Source of the DNA: Selaginella moellendorffii
Lineage: Eukaryota > Streptophyta > Lycopodiopsida > Selaginellales > Selaginellaceae
Length of the DNA stretch: 64,000 nt
Reading direction: 5' to 3'
Assembly (NCBI RefSeq): GCF_000143415.4
Contig: NW_003314263.1
Location: 1,490,165 to 1,554,164 of the forward strand
Below, piece after piece: positions 12,530-23,719 of this stretch. The translations under genes and the position numbers were made by a program. The notes beneath the pieces were generated by a model. It had not been told where the DNA came from. It was given only the letters and a program-made list of their open reading frames with translations, and searched no databases. Every line of letters begins with the position of its first letter. The first letter of the stretch is position 1.

Positions 12530-15500
12530 TCACATTTGGGATGATGTCTGTGAAGCTGTTGTATCTTGGTAAAGCAAGAGCAACACACTCATCAGCTCAT
12601 ATGGCCTTATGGCAGTTTCCAACGTGGCATAGAGCATGGTAGTTCCAAGAATAAACTTGGAAAAAAAAATAGAATAGAGGTAATTTATAAATAAAGGAGT
12701 CACACACCTTTTACTTCTGCCCACTAGTGCCTTTATATCCACCACTATACTCAAAAGAAGGCAACTAGATGAAAACTCCACAAATTCATCATCGTTCTCA
12801 GCCAAGTGTGCGAGAAGGCCTTCCCACATTAGAGAGCAAGGAAGGATCATGACAACCACACCCTCGTATGTTATGAAGTTGCTTGCAACCTATAAGGCTT
12901 GGGAAATGTGTTAAGCCAGCAACACATTCCATGATAGAGTATCCCCGTGTGGTGGTGGCATCCCATCAAGAAGATCGAAAAAAATGAAATCGATCTTCCC
13001 ATAAGGTGTGAGCTAACCTAAGCCATAGATCACCACATAAAGCTCCTGACTAGTAGCATCTAAAAGCTGTGTGTAATCCCCAATGAAAACAACAACTTCC
13101 CCAACACTAGCCGTTGGGGATAGAGGGCAAACTTGAAAAAAAATTATTAGAATTATAAGATAGTTCTAATTCATGTTTACTAACCTATTTATACATAGTT
13201 GCAGAGGAGAGCTCTTCCAGATTGTCATCTGTAGCTGTAGGGAGGGATGGGAAGAATATTTTAGTTCGCCAAGAAGACTAGTGAGGCTTCACGATAGCCC
13301 CTTCGAGGGTTATGAGGAGTAGGTACTGGAGTCTCTTATGCTTGAATCTCATATATAATTTCCTTTAGTTCAATGGTATTTGGATTTGGCATCTCTTGAA
13401 TGGTTTCTTGAGTGTGGATTCTTAGGTTTTGTTGTTGAACTTCAACAACATTGTCGTCAAGGTCAAAAAGAGCCTCTAGAAAATAAGAATATAACTCAAG
13501 GTTAATATTTCCTAGCTAAGCGGTGAGTTTCAAGTGAACTTAGATGATATTTAAGGTAGACATTTAGCTCAAAGTCTGATGTCGGCATCTGTTCCATGAG
13601 TTCAAGGAGCCACAAGCATAGCTCCCTCTCATGTGTATAAGGATAGTAAAACTCTAGCTCATACATCCCAAGCTTCTTGCCTCTAGTCAGAAGTTTCTTC
13701 AAAACACTAGTTGTATATACGGGTGCACTAGGGCAATATTTTAAATATCTACAAAGTAAAATAAAAATAAAAATACCAATATATAAATAAGAATTGAGAA
13801 AATACATGTAAACCATGCACCTTGCAAGAAATGGTTATCCTAGTTGGTTCTTAAACTCAGCCGAGCTCATCCCACCATAAGGAAGCCAATTGTTCCCTAG
13901 CTTCGTAAGACAAACATGAATATATTCTTTGAGAGTGATACTTATATGGGTGTTGAAAAGAAACTTTTTGTTCTAGACTTGCAGCATCTCCTCACTAGTG
14001 GCAATCCTTTAAGAAATGTATGCCTTCTCCTTTAATCAAGCACTAACTACTATGTTTGCTTAACCTTGTCCCAAGAACAACAAAAGAATAAATTCCCCAA
14101 ACTTACCATGAATTCCTTGGTTGTGCTTAGAATAAATAGCACAAGCGAACCATCAATTAGATTTGTGTTCTATTTGACAATAGGAAAATACAACATAAAT
14201 TTCATTTTTCCACAATAGGATAGACTCTATAATTTTTTTTCAAAAAAATCTTTGTTTATAGAAAATTTTATTATCCCCATCACTTTCTCCATCCTTGTCC
14301 CGCAACATTTTTTGTTGTTTCATAGCCAAGTGTTGAGAAGTTCCAAACAAATGCTTTGTTCAGCAAAGGACATTACTCTTAGAAATGTTGTAAATGAGTT
14401 CCTCTTGTGCTTTACTAGTTCCTACACACACATACAGTTATGAAATGTTTCACAAATTTTAGAAGAACTTATGAACGCGAGAACAAATCTTAGCAATGTT
14501 ATCAAGCCATTCCTGCCCATATTGTATGTTTGTAATCGAGAGCAACTTTTTCACCTTTATTCTCTTCATATTCAAAATTTGCTACTCAATTGCATGCCAC
14601 TCCATCTCCTTCTACTACTCATCCCTTTAGGCAATTTTAAAGAATGAGGCTCTTTCTCCTTTGATTATGGGCTAAAGAAATATTATGTAAGTTGATGCAT
14701 ACTTCAACACTAATTTACCTTCACCCAGACAGCAACCAGAAAATCAAGTGGCAGTTGGTACCTGATGTATAATTCTTGGCCTTTCCTAGCTGTTAACTTC
14801 ACTTGAATTGCTTCAAATACCTCATAATTGTACAATGTTTTGACCTCCTTTAGTGAGAGCATACCGATAAATCGAAGGTGCTCAATGTCATAAACCAATG
14901 TATGAGCTTGAAATGCAAACTAGTTAAGCCTGCAAAAACAAAATATTGGCTAAGTTTACAAAAAATAAATTCTTACATGTTGATCTTATGGTATGTTATT
15001 TTGAGCTTCACAGTGTGCTCCCAAGTCATTGGTTTGATAAGTGTAACTAGAACACTAATATGTCATTCTTTGTCATCTCAGAACTTCTTTTGAATGCACT
15101 TCCAAAATGCCAACCATGTATGGTTTCCATCAATCACCCAGAAGAGCTTTCCAATGAACCCTACAATTTCCATATGTTGTCCTAAGAATCCATCAAACGC
15201 ATGAGACTTTCGCAGCCATATTCAGCCATGGTTCAAGTTCAGTAGTCATTAGCTCTATTTGGCTGATTTCGGGGAAAGTTGGTGAAACAATGAAAGTACC
15301 AACTGTGCTCCCAAACCCAACCTCTGCAAAGGAGCTGTAGATAGCCATGTTAAGGTTGTAAGATGAGTGCACCCAATGGTTTTGAACGAACTAACACAAA
15401 AGAACCAAAAAATGATTAGGGCCATTCCATGCCATTTCCTATAACACTTTACTGACTGTCTGTTCTTGAGCTTGGATGATCGTGTCTTGAACACAGTCAT

Positions 15501-15881
15501 TCAAGATAGTGTCAGAATCATGCATACATAATCCTTCACCACCACTAACTCCCCCTACGCCTTAGGAGCAGTAGATATCCCTAACAGCCTCCGTAGTAGA
15601 TCTAGCTACAACACTATTAATAACCTCCTTAGTAGGTTCATCTACCTTGCCACAAGTAGCCTCAGTAGCCAAATGCATAGTTTCCCCACCACTACCAACA
15701 TTAGACACAAGTACCCTACCACCAGTAGCCGCAACCTTAGGAACACTAGTACCAATAGCCTCAATAACATTAGCATCAAGATCGATTTGAGCATCCATTT
15801 TAACGTCCACTTCATTGTTATGCTTTTCATTGCCTCCTTATCACGATTAGTAGGAACTTCATTAGATACTTTTCCACTCAA
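12530..15881 (-). pseudogene. Minus-strand ORF scraps inside the TIR transposon
   Basis: Several minus-strand frames (12530-12859, 13502-13816, 14710-14898, 15255-15500, 15562-15881) have coding-like composition but no domain I recognise. They point the same way and are separated by stops, so they may be pieces of one accessory gene of the element. The region also contains a partial copy (14080-14240) of the 1.06-kb tandem repeat, which suggests nested insertion. No product is claimed. Confidence 0.3.
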
Positions 15882-16162
15882 TTGGCCAAGCTCACAGTGA
15901 TCAAGGTGGCTGCCTTTTCCTGGAGACCAGGACCATTGAGGCTAGCCTCGATGCTTCCTTTAAAATAAAAAGTAAAATAATATAACATCTAACTTGTAAT
16001 GTAAAGCAAATCTATGGCATTTTAAGTTCAAGTCCTTTGTTGAAAGTTTTAACTAATCAAGCTTGATTTTTATCTACTTTCACAAGAAAAGTTTGTAAGT
16101 AAAAGATATGAAAAATAGATTGTAAACTACAAGAAATGCAAAGAAAAAAAAACAACTCACTA

Positions 16163-16696
16163 GGAGAGGTTGGTTCGCACGAGAACTAACCTCACCCTAC
16201 CTCTTGAAAAAAAAGAAAAACATGACAAAAATATAGAGAGGTCAATTCATACAAGAACCAACATCTTCCACTCTCTCATTTTCACAAAAAATGCCCCATC
16301 AAGTTATTAAAATCAAGAAAAAACCTTGAAGATGTTGGTTTGCACAAGAACCAACATTTCTATCTCTCCCTGTTTTTTAAAATATAGAGATCTCACTCGC
16401 AAAAATATGAAATAAACCAAGAAAGCTCTTATCTAGGAAAAACAAAGGTGGGGAGACGTCGATTCATGCACAAATTGATCTTTCCCACCCCTTTATCAAG
16501 GAAAAAAAATCAAAACAACAAAGAAGAAATGGGTAGAAAACTAAAAAAAATGAAATAGAATGTTAGGAGATGTCAGTTTGCACAAGAACCAACATCTCCA
16601 TCCCTCAAGAGAAAACAAAAGTCAAGAAAAGAAAAAACCTCTAATGGAAGAAAGAAGGTGAGGAGATGTTAATTTGCATGCAAACTGGCCTTCTCA
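16163..16696. repeat. Array of six imperfect palindromes
   Basis: Six palindromic units of about 34-42 bp sit at roughly 16163, 16236, 16328, 16447, 16565 and 16660, separated by A-rich spacers of about 40-85 bp. The best units read GGAGATGT(T/C)(G/A)GTTTGCAC followed by AAGAACCAACATCTCC, giving a stem of about 12 bp around an 8-nt TGCACAAG-type loop. A related palindrome (AATGTTGGTTC / GAACCAATGTT) lies near the other end of the transposon at 20415-20449. Arm changes in one half are often matched by changes in the other, for example in the units at 16163 and 16447. Confidence 0.75.
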
Positions 16697-17239
16697 AAGA
16701 AGCATACTTTGATTGAGGAGTGTCTTGAAGTGCATTACAAGGTTGAAATGCTTTTCTCTCGCCCTTCCCTGCTCAAACACACTTTTCTCTCGCAAGCTGT
16801 AAAACCCTAAAAATCAACGGTCGCGATCAATAATTGCGATCAATAGTCACAATTAATAATCATGATTTTCATTCTCTTTGATGGTGATTAATAGACACAA
16901 TCATTCATTGCTTTAGATATTAAGATATGTGTAATTGATTGTGAGAGGAATAATACTATTCAAATGAATGGCATTATGAGCGGAAGGCACCAGTCAATCA
17001 CAAAAGTTGTAACATTAATTGCTTGTTTTCCCTCTTATCTCCATACTCTCTTCCTTTCAAGAGAGTTTCATTCTTTTTTGAGAAGTGAGAGAGAGTCAAG
17101 TTCAAAGAGGTTGGTTTATGTGTAATTTGGATCAATTAGTCTGAAAGAATAGAATTTAGTGGGATCTTGATAGATGTACAAGTCAGAAGATTTTAGTTAT
17201 AGAATCTCCAAAGCAAGGAGAGGAGAGCACAACTAACTA

Positions 17240-20200
17240 TGCATGAAGTGAAGGATGAAATTATTATTCTCTCCAGTGATGAAAATGAAGAAGATGAACT
17301 TCTCGACATAGCTTCCCAGACAAGGAGGTGTGTTCTTTCTAGATTAATTTTTGAAGTGGTGAATTTCGATCATTACGGCTAGAATTGAAAGAGTTTGAGT
17401 ACATCAGAGGTGAGGAGCTTCTGTCTTCCTATAATGGGAATATATTCTTTGAATTTCCACCAGTTAGTTCATCAAGTAGGAAGAGGGGCATAGAAATGTG
17501 TTTTGATCCACATAATTAATGCAAAGTAAAGATAACCCACTTCTCCCATTTCCCAGGATCCATATCCATAATTTATTGTGGTGGACAACTTGAGTGTGTA
17601 ATTGAGAAATGCATTTTTTATCATGGCAAGAACATATGTTTCTTTAAAGGCTTAATGATCAATCCCCCTAGGCATGATGAGGTTGCTACAGAGTTTAAAT
17701 GTCACAAATACAATCCAACACCTATGTGTTAAGTATGTTGCAATACAAGGTTGTATTATTTTCTTTTACGGGATGGATGTTTAGATAGAGTAGCAGTGTA
17801 TGTTAAACACCACCAACACACAATAAAGGAAGGAATTCACCGTGATTCTTTTCACAATTTAAAAGCTGCTATTACTATAGAGGCTAGAAAGAAAAGTGCC
17901 ATAACTCTAAAGTGTGTTCAACAGTCTGTACTAAAGGACTATGTGGTGGATGTTGCTATAATCAAATAGAAAAAAGAGTTCACAGAGAATAGCTTGAAGG
18001 ACCTACTTTGAAATATAGCATGACAAATTTAAACAGGTATAAGATTAATACTTAACTCTACTTTATCACTAATAACACTCTTTTTTTTGGCAAAACAAAG
18101 AACTGAATATAGGAAGGGCAAAATGGAAAGCTTTAATCTAGATTGAATGCGATTTTGGAGCTAAAAAAAAAATGTCCCTATAAGTTTATTCATGGGAGCT
18201 TGTTCGTTGGCTAAATGACTTTGAACAGTCAACAACCTTTTATCTTTAAGATGTCAACCATTGATCCTACTTCTAGTGTGGACTTTGTACAGCAAATGGA
18301 TATGGATGGAGATGGGGACTTAGATAATTTTTGGATCCATTTTGACCATATGGAACAAGTTTCAAGCTACTATTTCAGAGAGCCCATATTTATGATCACA
18401 AGTAGTTTTTCATTTTTTAAGGATTTCATATCGGTTTACATTATAACCATTCCTTTTATAGGTTGCAATGCAACTTGGCTATAGTTATAGTTAAATTTAA
18501 GGTCCAAGATTTCTAAACTCAAACCATATTATGGACATATATGTCCGAGATTGTTAAACAACAAACTGGGAAGAAACCCAACTTTCGTAGATTCATAACA
18601 AATGCTACTGATGCTAATTGGTTGGCTATGCAACAAGTGTTTGGAGGTGATAAAAGTCAACCATTACAAAGTAAAGAGAAGAGTTGTTAGTTTCATTGGG
18701 CAAAGAGTGTTAATAAACATTGCCGATGCATTAAGTTTAACTTCCATCAAATTCAAGTAACTTTGTCGGAAATGGATGGATGCACCAACTAAATAGGAGC
18801 ACGAGGTAAATGCAAAGGAGATGCAAATATGGTGGCACAAAGGAGACAAAGTGCCAATTGAACACCTTTTATAAATGGAATGTTAACTTGCATAGTGGGA
18901 AGTTCAAATGTTTCAATAGGGCCATTTTATTCTCCATGTAATCTTTCTCTTATTTTCTTTTTTATTACATTCAAATGTTGCATTTTTTCTAGGATCAACC
19001 ACTTGATGACATTGCACTTATAGTAATAATTAATCTCTCTGAGAGCAAACATTGGAGTTGGAGAGCTTCCGAAGTAGGGAAAGTAAAAGTGTCCCTCTAT
19101 GAAGCTATGCTCTTTGACCTCACTAAATCTTTTGAGCAGTCATCAAAAACTTTAGCTGCATAGAAAGCAAGGTTTGCTGGTACAGGTTTGAACTTAGACA
19201 AGCTTTGAAAGCAGGTTGGTAGAAGGACAACACTAGCAATAGGGTCAATGTTTAAGGCGGTGGAGGAAGTTGTTGAAACTCCTATGGAATCAAATTATGA
19301 ACAATTTAGGGACATAAGAACAGCCCGTATGAAACATTAATAGACATTTGATAGGCCCAACATCACTCCTTCCAACACTCACTGTCTAGAGTTTAACTAC
19401 TATTCTATTCCACGACACCAGAGAAGAATTAAAGAACATAAAGTGGAGAAGGTGCTAGTTGTTACACAAGTAAATCCAGTATCAAGGGTTGAAAAGGTTA
19501 TTGCTTGTGACCTAGTTTTTCATATCAACTGGGCAATTCAAAGAGTTAGTGCCAAGAGCAATACATGTTACTCTGGAATGACTGGGAGTCAAGGTCAATG
19601 TCTTGCATTTGTGCACTCAAGTTCAAATTCTCCAGTAGTGCCATGTTTCTAGGGTTGTTGAGATCTAGGGGTAAAGGGCTGCTAGTCAAGTTGGATTTAC
19701 TATTATGGGACTGATGTTACTTATACAAATTGGATCCACAACTCAATTATTTCAAAGCTAGATTTTGTGCTAGAGGGTGGCAAGTTGAGCAAAGCTGCAA
19801 GCTTTTGCACATAGAGGGTTTAGGTTCCAATTCATGGTCACCCTATTGCAAAACACCGATTGAAAGTTTGGAGAGAGCAAGTTTCAAGTTGAAGACTTCC
19901 TCAACTGTTGTTGTTGATGCTACTATACCACTAATATCAACACTAGATTGGCATACACAATTAGCTAAAAATAGGAAGGCTATATAGTATAGGTTTTCCA
20001 TTTTGAAAGGTGCACAAGAGAAGATCAAGCTAGTAAAGGAATTAAAGTGCACAATCACAAAGACAAACTATATTAGCATTGTGGCTAAAGAGTTTGTTGT
20101 TGTAACTAAGTCATCAAAGGGTATGAGCTACACTATCAGAATTTGTGAAAATCCATCATGTACCTGTCTAGATTTTACACCAAAGGAGAATAGGGGAAAG

Positions 20201-20330
20201 GTATATTTAGCCTGCAAGCACATCTATTATATTTTTATGTAGAAACTAACCCAAGATTCTAAGATTGACCATTACATCCACCAAACAAGTATTATAATTG
20301 CAGAGCTTGAGAAATGTTTCTAGATTGCTT
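17240..20330 (+). pseudogene. Transposase-like relic with SWIM zinc finger
   Basis: Plus-strand frames can be followed in pieces. An N-terminal block near 17570-17970 contains YCGGQLECVIEKC and RDGCLDRVAVYVKHH. A middle block near 18540-18720 contains NFRRFITNATDANWLAMQQV and a CxFHWAKSVNKHCR-like string. A C-terminal block near 20110-20240 contains CENPSCTCLDF followed by ACKHIYYIF. The CxC...CxH spacing is a SWIM zinc finger, a hallmark of MULE-family transposases and their domesticated relatives. Many stops and frameshifts interrupt the gene. It lies in the right half of the TIR element, where an autonomous MULE would carry its transposase. Confidence 0.6.
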
Positions 20331-20414
20331 TTAGTTTTCGTATCTATATTTATAATTATATTTTATTAGTCAAATTTACTTGGAAATATAGATTAAATCA
20401 AAATTTGAAAGATG

Positions 20415-20449
20415 AAAAAATGTTGGTTCAAAATGAACCAATGTTTTTC
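20415..20449. repeat. Single palindrome near right end of TIR transposon
   Basis: An AATGTTGGTTC arm pairs with GAACCAATGTT around a short AAAAT loop. It resembles the units of the array at 16163-16696 and lies about 60 bp inside the proposed right terminus. Confidence 0.6.
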
Positions 20450-21313
20450 TTGTGTTTGAAAAGTCATGAGTTCAACTCGGGAGCTCATGAGCTCAAAACC
20501 TACCCAGGCTTAGATATTACAATGGTGATCTGGAAGTAGGTGCTAATAAAATGTCCACTAGATCATTTTTATTCATTCATTTATATTTTTTTTATATGGT
20601 CTCAGAGCCCACCCAAGAAGCGTGAGACCAAGGGATTTTTATTTTTATTTACAGTATTTTTATTATTCACATCCACATTTACTACAGGTGTTGAGGTAAA
20701 ATCATTATGTTGCTTTAGACCCTCCTAGACTTCTTGTGCAAGCTATGATCTACGCCATTGAAAAAGGTGTGGCTGGTCTTAGCCTTAAAATAAGGAAAGG
20801 AATACAACTAGCAAAAGGATTCTCATACTAGAGTCTTTCTAATTGGCTTGGCAAAACTTTGAAACTTTCAGGTACCAAAGCTATTGTGATAAACATTGTA
20901 ATATATCAAAAGTCTCAGATTGATGATTGGGTCATATGGCACAAAGTGGATTTTTTTATAGAAATGTATGAGTTGTTATAATTACCCCTTCTAGTTATGA
21001 TCTAATATTACTAAAAAACTTTGGCCAAGTTTTGGGACTTGTGTTTCGGGAAGGATGCTGTCACTATATTCAGGATGGGAGGAGTCCAATGATGGCATAG
21101 AAGGTAAGCAGTCAACAGGATTTTATTTGGAATTTATCCTATTAAAGAACACATTCTAATGTAGATGAAAGCACTTGTTTAAATTTCAAATTGCTTCACT
21201 ACCAATTAAATACTAAAAAAAATTATATTATATAACTTTTCTTCATTACATTGGGGTCTAAGAATTTATAATTTCAAGTGCAAACAGTTCCAGGGAATTT
21301 GTGTGACCTGTCC

Positions 21314-21502
21314 TTAGTGATGTTTGCCACTGCTGCTGCTGTGTGGAAGCTTTGGTTCCATGACTTTGTGATCTTGTGACTGGGGCTCTTCGTGGTGATG
21401 CCCATGCCGAAACGCTGCTGCAGTGACAACATCATGATCCAGGCAAGCTAATGCAAGCATGAAAAGGACAAAGAGGTGCCGAAGCAAGCTCACAAGTGCC
21501 AT
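21314..21502 (-). CDS. Small secreted His-rich peptide precursor (62 aa)
   Basis: The frame is open from 21556, but the ATG at 21502 is the likely start. A TATA box (CTATAAAATA, minus strand) lies at about 21537-21546, downstream of the first ATG, so the 80-codon version would begin upstream of its own promoter. The 62-residue product has a strong signal peptide (MALVSLLRHLFVLFMLALAC) with probable cleavage near residue 28. The mature part of about 34 residues is rich in His, Glu, Gln, Ser and Lys (FRHGHHHEEPQSQDH ... GKHH) and has no cysteine. The paralogue at 29914-30102 differs by about nine substitutions and no indel, as expected under coding constraint. Function unknown; a secreted signalling or metal-binding peptide is a guess. 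It lies about 360 bp downstream of a Gly/His-rich protein gene on the same strand. Confidence 0.65.
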   Translation of the reverse strand: MALVSLLRHLFVLFMLALACLDHDVVTAAAFRHGHHHEEPQSQDHKVMEPKLPHSSSSGKHH

Positions 21503-21536
21503 TCTTGAACTGCGAATTGCTGAGCCTAGGTTGTGT

Positions 21537-21546
21537 ATTTTATAGA
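21537..21546 (-). promoter_or_regulatory. TATA box of small peptide gene A
   Basis: Minus-strand CTATAAAATA about 35 bp upstream of the ATG at 21502. The paralogue has TATATAA at the corresponding place. Confidence 0.55.
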
Positions 21547-21862
21547 GAAACACCACATAAGAAACGTCAAAAGAGGGGTGCTCATGTTATCAACAAACAT
21601 GCCCCACAACTTTTGACATTTAAAAACAAGACAATCACCGAGTGGATAAACATAATGCGTGGAGTGTTTTGATGCCTTGTGTACAAAGCTGGGGGAGCAA
21701 AACACACTGTGGGAGATTATATTCCATGGAGAAATGTCAAAAGGCAGAGTGGGGTTCTCTTAAGTAGATTCTCACAAAAGCAGCACTATTTTGTTGACAA
21801 AAACTGTCATTATTTCCAGCATTAAATAATATTGAATCTGAGACTAGATGAGAAGCACGCTG

Positions 21863-22528
21863 TCAAGCGTGCTTCTCATCAGCCTTAACAGCGTCAGTAG
21901 CAACAGCATGGCCACCGTGACCACCGTGGCCACCATGCCCACCATGACCACCTCCTTGAGTCTCAATCGATTCAACACTACCAGCGTGGCTGTGGCCACC
22001 GTGGTGCCATCCAGATCCATACCCCTCCAGCTCCGCATCAGAATGTCCGTGACCACCGCCATACCCACCATGGTAGCCACCACCATAACCACCGTGTCCA
22101 TATCCATATCCTTCCGGCTCAACCGAGTCATGACCACCACGGTAGCCACCATGGTAACCACCACCGTAACCACCGTTTCCATATCCATATCCATGTGGCT
22201 CAACTGAGTCACCGTGGCCATGACCATTGCCGTTGCCACGGTGACCATACCCACCATGGTCCCCATATCCTTGTGGCTCAGCTGCATTAGCGTGGCCACC
22301 ATAGCCACCACGACCACCAGAGCCACCGTGGTAGCCTTCTGTGTCAGCATGGCCGTGGTGACCGCCACCACCATAGCGGGATCCTTCTGGCTCGGCAGAG
22401 TGACCGTGACCACCACCATACCCCTGTGGGTCTAGCGATTCATTCTCTTTCTCTGGGACAACTCTAGCAGAGAATGCGAGGTGGGAGGCACAAAGCAATG
22501 CTGCGAGAACTAGAGAGACGCTCTTCAT
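21863..22528 (-). CDS. Secreted Gly/His/Tyr-rich protein (221 aa)
   Basis: A single-exon gene. The N-terminus is a signal peptide (MKSVSLVLAALLCASHLAFS) ending at an SA-RVVPEKE junction. The mature protein consists of Gly-Tyr-Gly-Gly and Gly-His blocks punctuated by short acidic motifs (SAEPEGS, AAEPQGYG, SVEPHGYGYG, SVEPEGYGYG, AELEGYG), and ends ADEKHA. The start of the mature part (ARVVPEKENESLDPQGYGGG) recalls Arabidopsis class II glycine-rich proteins such as GRP3, a WAK1 ligand, but there is no C-terminal Cys-rich domain. Likely a cell-wall or apoplastic protein. The regular EPEG spacers could be processing or interaction sites (inference). TATA box at 22584-22590. Paralogues: 31127-31762 (intact) and 30517-30767 (broken). 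Confidence 0.85.
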   Translation of the reverse strand: MKSVSLVLAALLCASHLAFSARVVPEKENESLDPQGYGGGHGHSAEPEGSRYGGGGHHGHADTEGYHGGSGGRGGYGGHANAAEPQGYGDHGGYGHRGNGNGHGHGDSVEPHGYGYGNGGYGGGYHGGYRGGHDSVEPEGYGYGHGGYGGGYHGGYGGGHGHSDAELEGYGSGWHHGGHSHAGSVESIETQGGGHGGHGGHGGHGGHAVATDAVKADEKHA

Positions 22529-22583
22529 TGTATCTTCTTTCTAGTTTTGGAAGCTAGCCCGAGAAAGGAGTGAAGAGCTTCGG

Positions 22584-22590
22584 TTATATA
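22584..22590 (-). promoter_or_regulatory. TATA box of Gly-rich protein gene A
   Basis: Minus-strand TATATAA about 56 bp upstream of the ATG at 22528. The intact paralogue has the same word at the same spacing; the broken paralogue has lost it. Confidence 0.65.
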
Positions 22591-22759
22591 GAATATCGAG
22601 CATTGACAATGTCAAACATTGAGAATTTCATAACTCTTAGTGGAGGGAGAATCTTTGAAAATGCGAGGGGGCCGAATTATACCATCCCAAGAAGATCACG
22701 TCTTTGTTTCTTCTCATGAAATTCTTGTTAAAATCTTAACTTTAAAATTCTTTTCTTTC

Positions 22760-23715
22760 GTCTTGTTCTTGGAATCCAAAGGAATGCTGTCTAGAAAGCC
22801 TTTTTGTGCCATTGTCCTGACTGCATTGTCAAAAAAAAATAAAAATGGGAAGATGCATCAAGCTAGTCCATGATTGTTCATGCAAAAGCAAATTTACAGC
22901 TTTCATAAATGTTTCATGTGACATAAATTTGACTCATTGCATAATAAACATTCAGAAAATGCCGATTTTCTATCAACTGTGTAAAAAACATAGACATTTT
23001 TATAGTGCAGTTCTGAAAAATTCACTTAAAAATTCATATTTCTGGAGATTTTGAGCTTCTCCCTACAACGTTTTCACAATAACATTGGCCACCATTGATC
23101 GTGCAGAGAGACTGTTTAATGTTGTGTCAGCTAATTGACCTCAGTTGTCAGATTGAGAGGTGCTCACAAGACACACTCAGTGGTGCAAGGAGTGGAAATC
23201 TGGGTTATGCATAGCACTGCTGGTGGAATTGAGATTTTGCAGCACCAGGTTGCACTCCTTGTTCATGTGAGAATGTTTTTCTTTTTTTCTCACAGCTAGA
23301 AAAACCATGGGCTCCTAACATTTGCAAAAATAACAGGGACATGATCACCAATAACTTCATGAGAACAAGAAACAACTACATTTCCCTGAGAATCAGTGTG
23401 CCTATGCCCTGCCCTGGTGGCGAGGACAAACAGACAAAGAGATTGCACATGCCACTTCAGAGATCTTTCACAATGGCAACAGCACCTAGCCAGGCTCCCA
23501 ATCACAGGATGTTATATGCCTGATGTGGCAGCCTAGGAGAGGCATTTTGAGGGGATGGATCACAGCAAGAATGTAGTGGCATGGAATTGTATCATTCTGG
23601 GATGTGTGTACAGGGGTGAGGATGAATTGGACACCTCTTCTCTGCCATGGGGCCTGTTGCTCTAAATCACATAATGTTCTTAAGGTGTGCACTAGCCTTG
23701 TGAAGAACAATTAGC
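22760..23715. other. No gene recognised
   Basis: Unremarkable intergenic sequence. Short open frames on both strands (for example 23296-23505 minus) show no domain. Confidence 0.45.
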
Positions 23716-23719
23716 TACT

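Larger units (their letters stand above)
11775..20510 (+). mobile_element. 8.7-kb MULE-like TIR transposon (degenerate)
   Basis: The left end AGGGATGGGTAGTTTTTGAG faces an inverted right end whose reverse complement begins AGCCTGGGTAGGTTTTGAG, with similarity continuing through a GAGCT/GAACTCATGAG block (about 40 bp). Flanking 9-mers GAGGTATTA (11766-11774) and TAGATATTA (20511-20519) match at 7 of 9 positions, the duplication size typical of Mutator-like elements. The paralogous segment at about 28851-28877 reads straight from the left flank into the right flank and so acts as an empty site. Inside are minus-strand ORF scraps (12.5-15.9 kb), a palindrome array (16163-16696) and a plus-strand transposase-like relic with a SWIM zinc finger (17.2-20.3 kb). 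The element is old: no ORF is intact. Confidence 0.65.
20520..22750. repeat. Segmental duplication, copy A (right part)
   Basis: From 'caatggtgatct' onward this segment is collinear with about 28868-30960: the 'tttacagtattttt.ttattc' block, the small-peptide gene, the shared intergenic block ('gaaacgtcaaaagaggggtgctc...') and the Gly-rich protein gene. Its left part (11639-11774) has been split away by the 8.7-kb transposon. Confidence 0.85.

Noticed and set aside
16163-16696. CRISPR array
   Set aside because: Repeats are too divergent, spacers vary in length and are A-rich, no cas genes are present, and the surrounding DNA is plant nuclear. Treated as palindromes of a transposon.
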